Shown: in pieces, positions 52,701 to 58,700 of the stretch
How positions within the stretch are numbered: the stretch's first letter is position 1
Layout: each line of letters opens with the position of its first letter
NCBI GenBank assembly: GCA_013076295.1
Contig: RQOL01000519.1
Coordinates: forward strand, 434,001-498,000
DNA length: 64,000 bases
Direction: 5' to 3'
Origin: Sanderia malayensis
Taxonomy: Eukaryota; Cnidaria; Scyphozoa; Semaeostomeae; Pelagiidae
Translations under genes and position numbers: made by a program
Notes under the pieces: model-generated
What the model was told of the DNA's origin: nothing
Seen by the model: the letters and a program-made list of their open reading frames with translations, nothing else
The model's database searches: none

Positions 52701-55700
52701 AAGATTGAGAAAGCTTTGGAGAATACAAGTTTGGTTGGTGCTGATAAGAATAAGTTGAAGAAGATCGCTGAGGATGTGAAGAAGTTGCAGAAGCAAGTGG
52801 AAGATTTGGAGCCGAAAATTGATAATATTGATGAGTTGGTTGCTGATATTCAGGAGAATCATGTTGCTTCGGATTGCAAGCCACTCAGGGCTGATGCGGC
52901 AGAGCTCAGAGAACGATATGACAAGCTATTCAATAGTGTAAACAGCCAGGTTGATGAAGTAGATGAGATTATATCGCAATTGGGAGAGTTGGAAGATGAG
53001 GTGAAGAGAGCTTCTGAGAATGTTGTTAAGATGGCTGAGAAAGTCGATCAGAACAGGCCAAAGAAACTCGATGTGAAGGAGGTGGAAATCCAAGCTGAAA
53101 GCATGAAAGGATTAGAGTCTGAAATCGAAGAGCTTAAGCCAGTTTTCGAGAAGCTAACTGGACAAGGTCGTCGCTTGGCTGAGAAGGGAATTGGTTCAGA
53201 AGACTTCAATACTCAACTTTCTACTGTGGATCATGAGTATCGTAACATCACTGGCAAATTGCCGAAGAAATCGAGTGAGATTGATGATTTGATAAAGGAG
53301 TTGAGAGATTTCCATACTCAGTACGAGAATTCTAATGCTGAATTGTCGAAAATTGAAGAGAAACTTGACGAGGACAAGCCAGTTGGAAGTGATGTGAATT
53401 TGATTAATGAGCAGATGGAAGAGCTGAAGAATACCCAATCGGAAATTGAAAGATTGCAGGAGAATGTGGCTGAACTAACAGAGATGCGCGATTCGTTGAA
53501 GGCGAAACATTCTACGGCTGACTCTGCACCTATTGACGATGCATTGAACGACCTAAACAATCGATTACTGAATGCAAACCAGAAGTTATCAGAACGTCAA
53601 GGAAAGTTAGAGCAGGCTTATGTTCAATGTGGACAATTCCAAGATGCTCTTGGATCATTGCTTCAATGGCTTGAAGAGACACAAGAGCTTGTTGATGGTC
53701 AGAGACCGTTGAATGCATTGGATCCTAATGTCTTGAAGGCACAGATCAGAGAACAGAAATTGCTCCTGCGCATCTTTGATGACCGCGCAGCGAGTGTGGC
53801 GTCATTGCAGAAGACAGGGCAAGATCTATTGGACACAATATCTCCAGATGATGATAAGAAGGTGATGATTGAAGGCGATCTTGAGAAGGCCACAAAACTG
53901 TGGGACTCATTGAACAGCTATGTGACGTTGCGAAAAGAGCGCATGGATTCGACGCTTGAGGTTTCACAGAAATTTGCAGAGCAGATTGATGACGTAACGA
54001 AGAGGATTGAAGAAGCGAATGAAGAGATTGATTCTGCAGAATGGAAGCCGTTTGAGAAGTCAGATAAAATATCAGAACAGATCGAAAGCTTCAAAGACGT
54101 CAGGCAAAGAGTGAGTGATATTGAGCCATTGGTTGAGAAAGTGTCTGGAACAGCTACTGAGCTGGGAGAGCTTTGCACACCGCAAGACAGGGACGCTATC
54201 AGACATAAACTGCAGTCTCTTTACACTCTGTATGGTACTGTTTCGGACAACGGCTCGAATAAATCTCACGTGTTGAAAGACACTGTTGAAATGAGCAAGG
54301 AATTGGAAGGTATTCATTACGAGCTGAATGCATGGATGGACGATGTGGAGGAGCAATTGGGGAAGAAGAAACCTGTTGATAAAGAAGCAAATGAGATCAA
54401 AAATCTGCAAAAGGAAACGATTGCTCGTAAGAAGGATGTCGAAAGATTGGAGGAGATCGAGGAGAAGTTGAAGAAAGTTGTGCGAGAAACCAACTTCCCG
54501 AGCATCCAAGAGACAGTTGAAAAGGACAAGAACAGATATGCTGGCTTGAAAGGTGAAGTGGAACATAAAGCGAGGGACTTGTTTTTGGCAAAAGAAAAAG
54601 TCGACAAGTTTGATGAAGATGTTGAATCATTGGCGGAATGGCTGGAGGGACTATCTGAGAAGTATCGAAACATTGAACCAGTTGCAGTGGACTCGGAAAG
54701 AGTTAAAGAACAGATGAATGAACAGGTTGGTATTGTAGGTGACGTTTCTGCTCACGAACCAGCGATAAAAGCAGTGTTTGATACAGGAGAGACCCTGCTG
54801 ATGGCGTGCAATGATGAGGAAGAACCAGCTATCAAAGACAAGCTTGACAACTTGAAGTATCGTCATGATGAGGTCAAAACAAAGACCAACGACCGTCAAG
54901 CACAACTTGTCGAAGCCCTACTCCTCTCACAACAGTTTAACGATCTTTACAAAGAAGCCCAGGCCAGACTAACAAGGACTGAAACGTATCTGGCTGATGT
55001 TGACGAGAGTAAGACTAAAGGAATTGAAGTGCAGAAAGAGAAGCTCAAAGGATTGCAAGATGGTATGAATCACCTGCGTCCATTGATTGTCAGTCTCAAA
55101 GAAACTGGCCTCGATCTCATCAAGCTCAGTGGACCAGGACGAGGCTCTGCAAGTGTGCAAGAAAAGATGGACGAGTGTGAGAAACGATGGGATGAACTCA
55201 ACAAAGATGTCGAAGATAAAGGTTTGTTTCATACTTCTGTTGTTTGAATTAAACTTTGGACCCCAGGGTATAATTTGCAATGAAAATTTCACAACTTACG
55301 TTTGGAGGTAAGAGACAAGTTGGAGGTAACGACTGTTTTATAAATTATTTTTCAGGAATAAGCATCGGAGAAGCCGCCCAGAAGACAGAAGAAGTACAGG
55401 CGAACCTCGAAGACCTTTTAGCGACATTCCAAAACTTGAAAGAAAATGCCAAGAATGTTGCACCAATTGCTGTTAAAGAAGAACCAATTGAGGAGCAAAT
55501 CAAACAACACGAGGTTTGTTAAAGTATTTTATATTAAATTACATTGTTTGTTTAACAATTCTCTCTTCCTTGTTCCGTTATTTATTTAGTCAGTTTTTCA
55601 TTTTTTTGTTTTGAATTGCTATTGATGTCAATTATGAATGACCCCTTGTTTGCTTTCCAGGAAACTGAGTTCGAATTAGAATCCTTTGAAGAACCAGTTG

Positions 55701-58700
55701 AGAAAGTGAATGCTGCGATTGATGAGATAAGCAAGAGAGACAAAGATGCCCCGTTAACTGCTTCTTTGTGTGGAAAATTGAAGAAGTTGAACAATGTTGT
55801 TGCATTTGTTAACCAAGCTAGCAAAGAGAGAAGGGCCGCTTTGCATGTAGGTCGTGACGCCTGCCAGAAATTCTGGCCTGGCTTGGAGCAACTAAAAGAC
55901 ACACTGGATGATGTGCAAAGCAAAATTGACGTTCAAGGAGAACCGCGTTACAAGCCGGAAGCCATTGAAGAGCTGCTTAGAGAACACGAGGTAAGCTATT
56001 GCGCCCTTGTATGTGGAGATAGGTGTTTCTTACTCAAGATTGAGAACTTTTTTATGATGATCCTATCTGATTTGATTCAGGCGCTGCATGATGCATTTGA
56101 CAGCAGTAAAGGAGTGATCGATACACTTTGTGAGGTCAGCCCTGTACTCGTTGCCAAAGCAAGCCAGACAGATAAGCTGGACGTTCATAAACAGCTGTCA
56201 GATTTGACTGAACAATGGGGTGCACTTGAAAACAAGTGGGACACACGCAAAGCAGACCTGACCAGTGCTCACCAATTGGCAGTGCAGTACGATAATGACC
56301 TCATTTCCATGGATAAATGGCTGACTAATGCCGAAAGAGAGATTGATGCTATATCACCAGTGGCAACTGAAGTTGGAGTTGTAAAGAAACAACTGAAAGG
56401 AAGCAGGGTATGTTTGTTTCGTTTATTTGAGGCTCTGTATGAATGTTGCACTCTGTGAGTAGATGAAGGCCTCCGTAGTTGGTCTACTGGGAGACAAGTA
56501 TTGCTCTGGCTATTTAATAATCGTTGTTTATATTTTACAGGAGCTCTATAAGCAACTCGTTGCTAGTCAAGTAGAAATAACACAGTTGAGTCAGAAAGGC
56601 AATGCGTTGATGGACAAAGTAGATCATGATGACTATGACGTAATTCAAGAAGAGTTGAACGACGTGAAGAAGCGCTGGGATGCTTTGCAAGCGAAGAGCA
56701 ATGACAGACAACAACATCTTGAAGAATCACTGTATCAATTGGGTCAGTTCAGCGTTGTTGTTGAAGAGATTATCATCTGGATTGAGCAGACTATTGTTAT
56801 CTTAAGCGTGAAGAGTGAGATTCCGAAAGAGAAAAGGCTTATCGAAGTTGAACTTGCAAAGCTCAAGGTTCTTGGCAATGACATCAACGCACACGAAAGC
56901 CCGATTGACAAATGCAAGCAGTCTGTTTCAAACATGCTGCAATCAACAAGTGCGCCAAAGGAAAAGAGAGCTTTGGATGAGAAATTTGAGCAACTCGACG
57001 AGGGTTGGGCGAAGATCCAGTTCTTGTATGCAGAGAGAGAAAGCGATTTGACCCAAGCACTCGATGAATCGAGCCACTTTCAAGAGAAGACACGAGAGTT
57101 GCATCACTGGCTGACTGAGGCCCGTGCCTTTTTGAAGACGAAGAAACCAGTCGGTGGAAAACCAGAAACAGCTCAAGTCCAACTCGATAAACACAAGGTA
57201 TATTTATTTATCACTGGGGTTTAGTGTGTGCTTCGTTTTTATTCATTGCTGGCATGCATATTATCTTCTGTTGTCCTATTTAGTAATAATACCGTTCTTC
57301 GGTTTTAGGAGTTTGTGAAAGTTTTGGATGAAAGAGCGAAACTGTTCGCGACGATTGAAGAAAATATGACTGACTTGATAAAGTCAAGCGACATAGCGAA
57401 TGCACGCTGGTTGCAAACAAGTCTTGATGAGTTGAGGCTCCTTTGGAAGGAAGTTTCAACGTTGACCAAGAAGCAAACAGACAGACTGGAGAATGCACTG
57501 AAAATGGCTGGAAAATTCGATGCATTATCAAATGAAATGGGCTTCTGGTTGACGAGAATTGAAGGATCCGTGTCACTGTTTGAAAATGTCAGCACGATAG
57601 TAGAGAATTTGGAGAAACAGAAGATCCAATTTAAGGAGTTCCAAGAGGAGGTCGAGCAACATCGCGCACCTTTTAACGAGATCAAGGAAGTTGGACAGAC
57701 GATATCAGAATCGTGTATTCCAGAAGAGGCTGCTGTTGTTAACCAGGAGCTTGAGAGCATCGGGACGAGGTGGAAGGATTTGATAATGGTTGCCAAGAAG
57801 CGAAAGAGATCGATTGAAGAGAACTTTGACATGTCTTCTCAATTTTTCACTGGAGCTGATCGATTGAAGGAGAGCTTTGCTGAGGTGAAAGGAAGGATTG
57901 AAGCAGACCAAACAATTAGTAAAGACAAAGCGATGGTCAGGGCACAAATTAAAAAACATAAGGTAGTTATTTTGCATAACATTTATTTTGTTTCGATGAT
58001 AATTTTGAGTTTCCTTTGATTAGGTCTGTTAGCAATTTAATGAACTTCAGTGATGGCCGCCTTGTAATACAGACGATTTGTTTGGTTTTTGCAGGAGCTG
58101 CAAAGCATGGTGGGATCGCTACAAGGCACGCTGAATGCTGTCGTGAAAGCAGGAAAGATGTTGATTGAAAAGAGTGATCCTACGGATGCTAACGTCATCA
58201 ATGAAAAGATTGCTGAACTCAGAGCTCAATGGGACGAAATCTGCTCAATGTCGGTTGAAAGGTGAGCTTATCTTTTTATACACTTTCAATTGTTGTCTTA
58301 ATAGTCTTTATTTTTAAACAATATCATTATGTATGCTTTAAGACTTTGTTGCAATATCCCTATGCCGTTTTATTTCTTTTGCAGACAACGTCAACTTGAA
58401 GATTCCTTGTTGTTCCATGGCATGTTCCATGATGCAATGCAAGCACTGATTTACTGGCTTAATTCCGTAGAGCCCAGTCTCTCGACTGAGACCGCCGTCA
58501 TGGGTGACGTGGAGACAGTTAAACTGCTCATCGACCATCATAAGGTATTTGCATTTTTTATGTCTTAAATTTCAGGTTGCTTTCATGTGAATATATTGGA
58601 ATATTTCAATCCTTTGTTGATCTGTGTTGTTTACGAGTTATGTTATTTTGCAGCACTTTCAACGTGAACTTGGTGGTCGCCAACGTAACTTTGATAAGAT

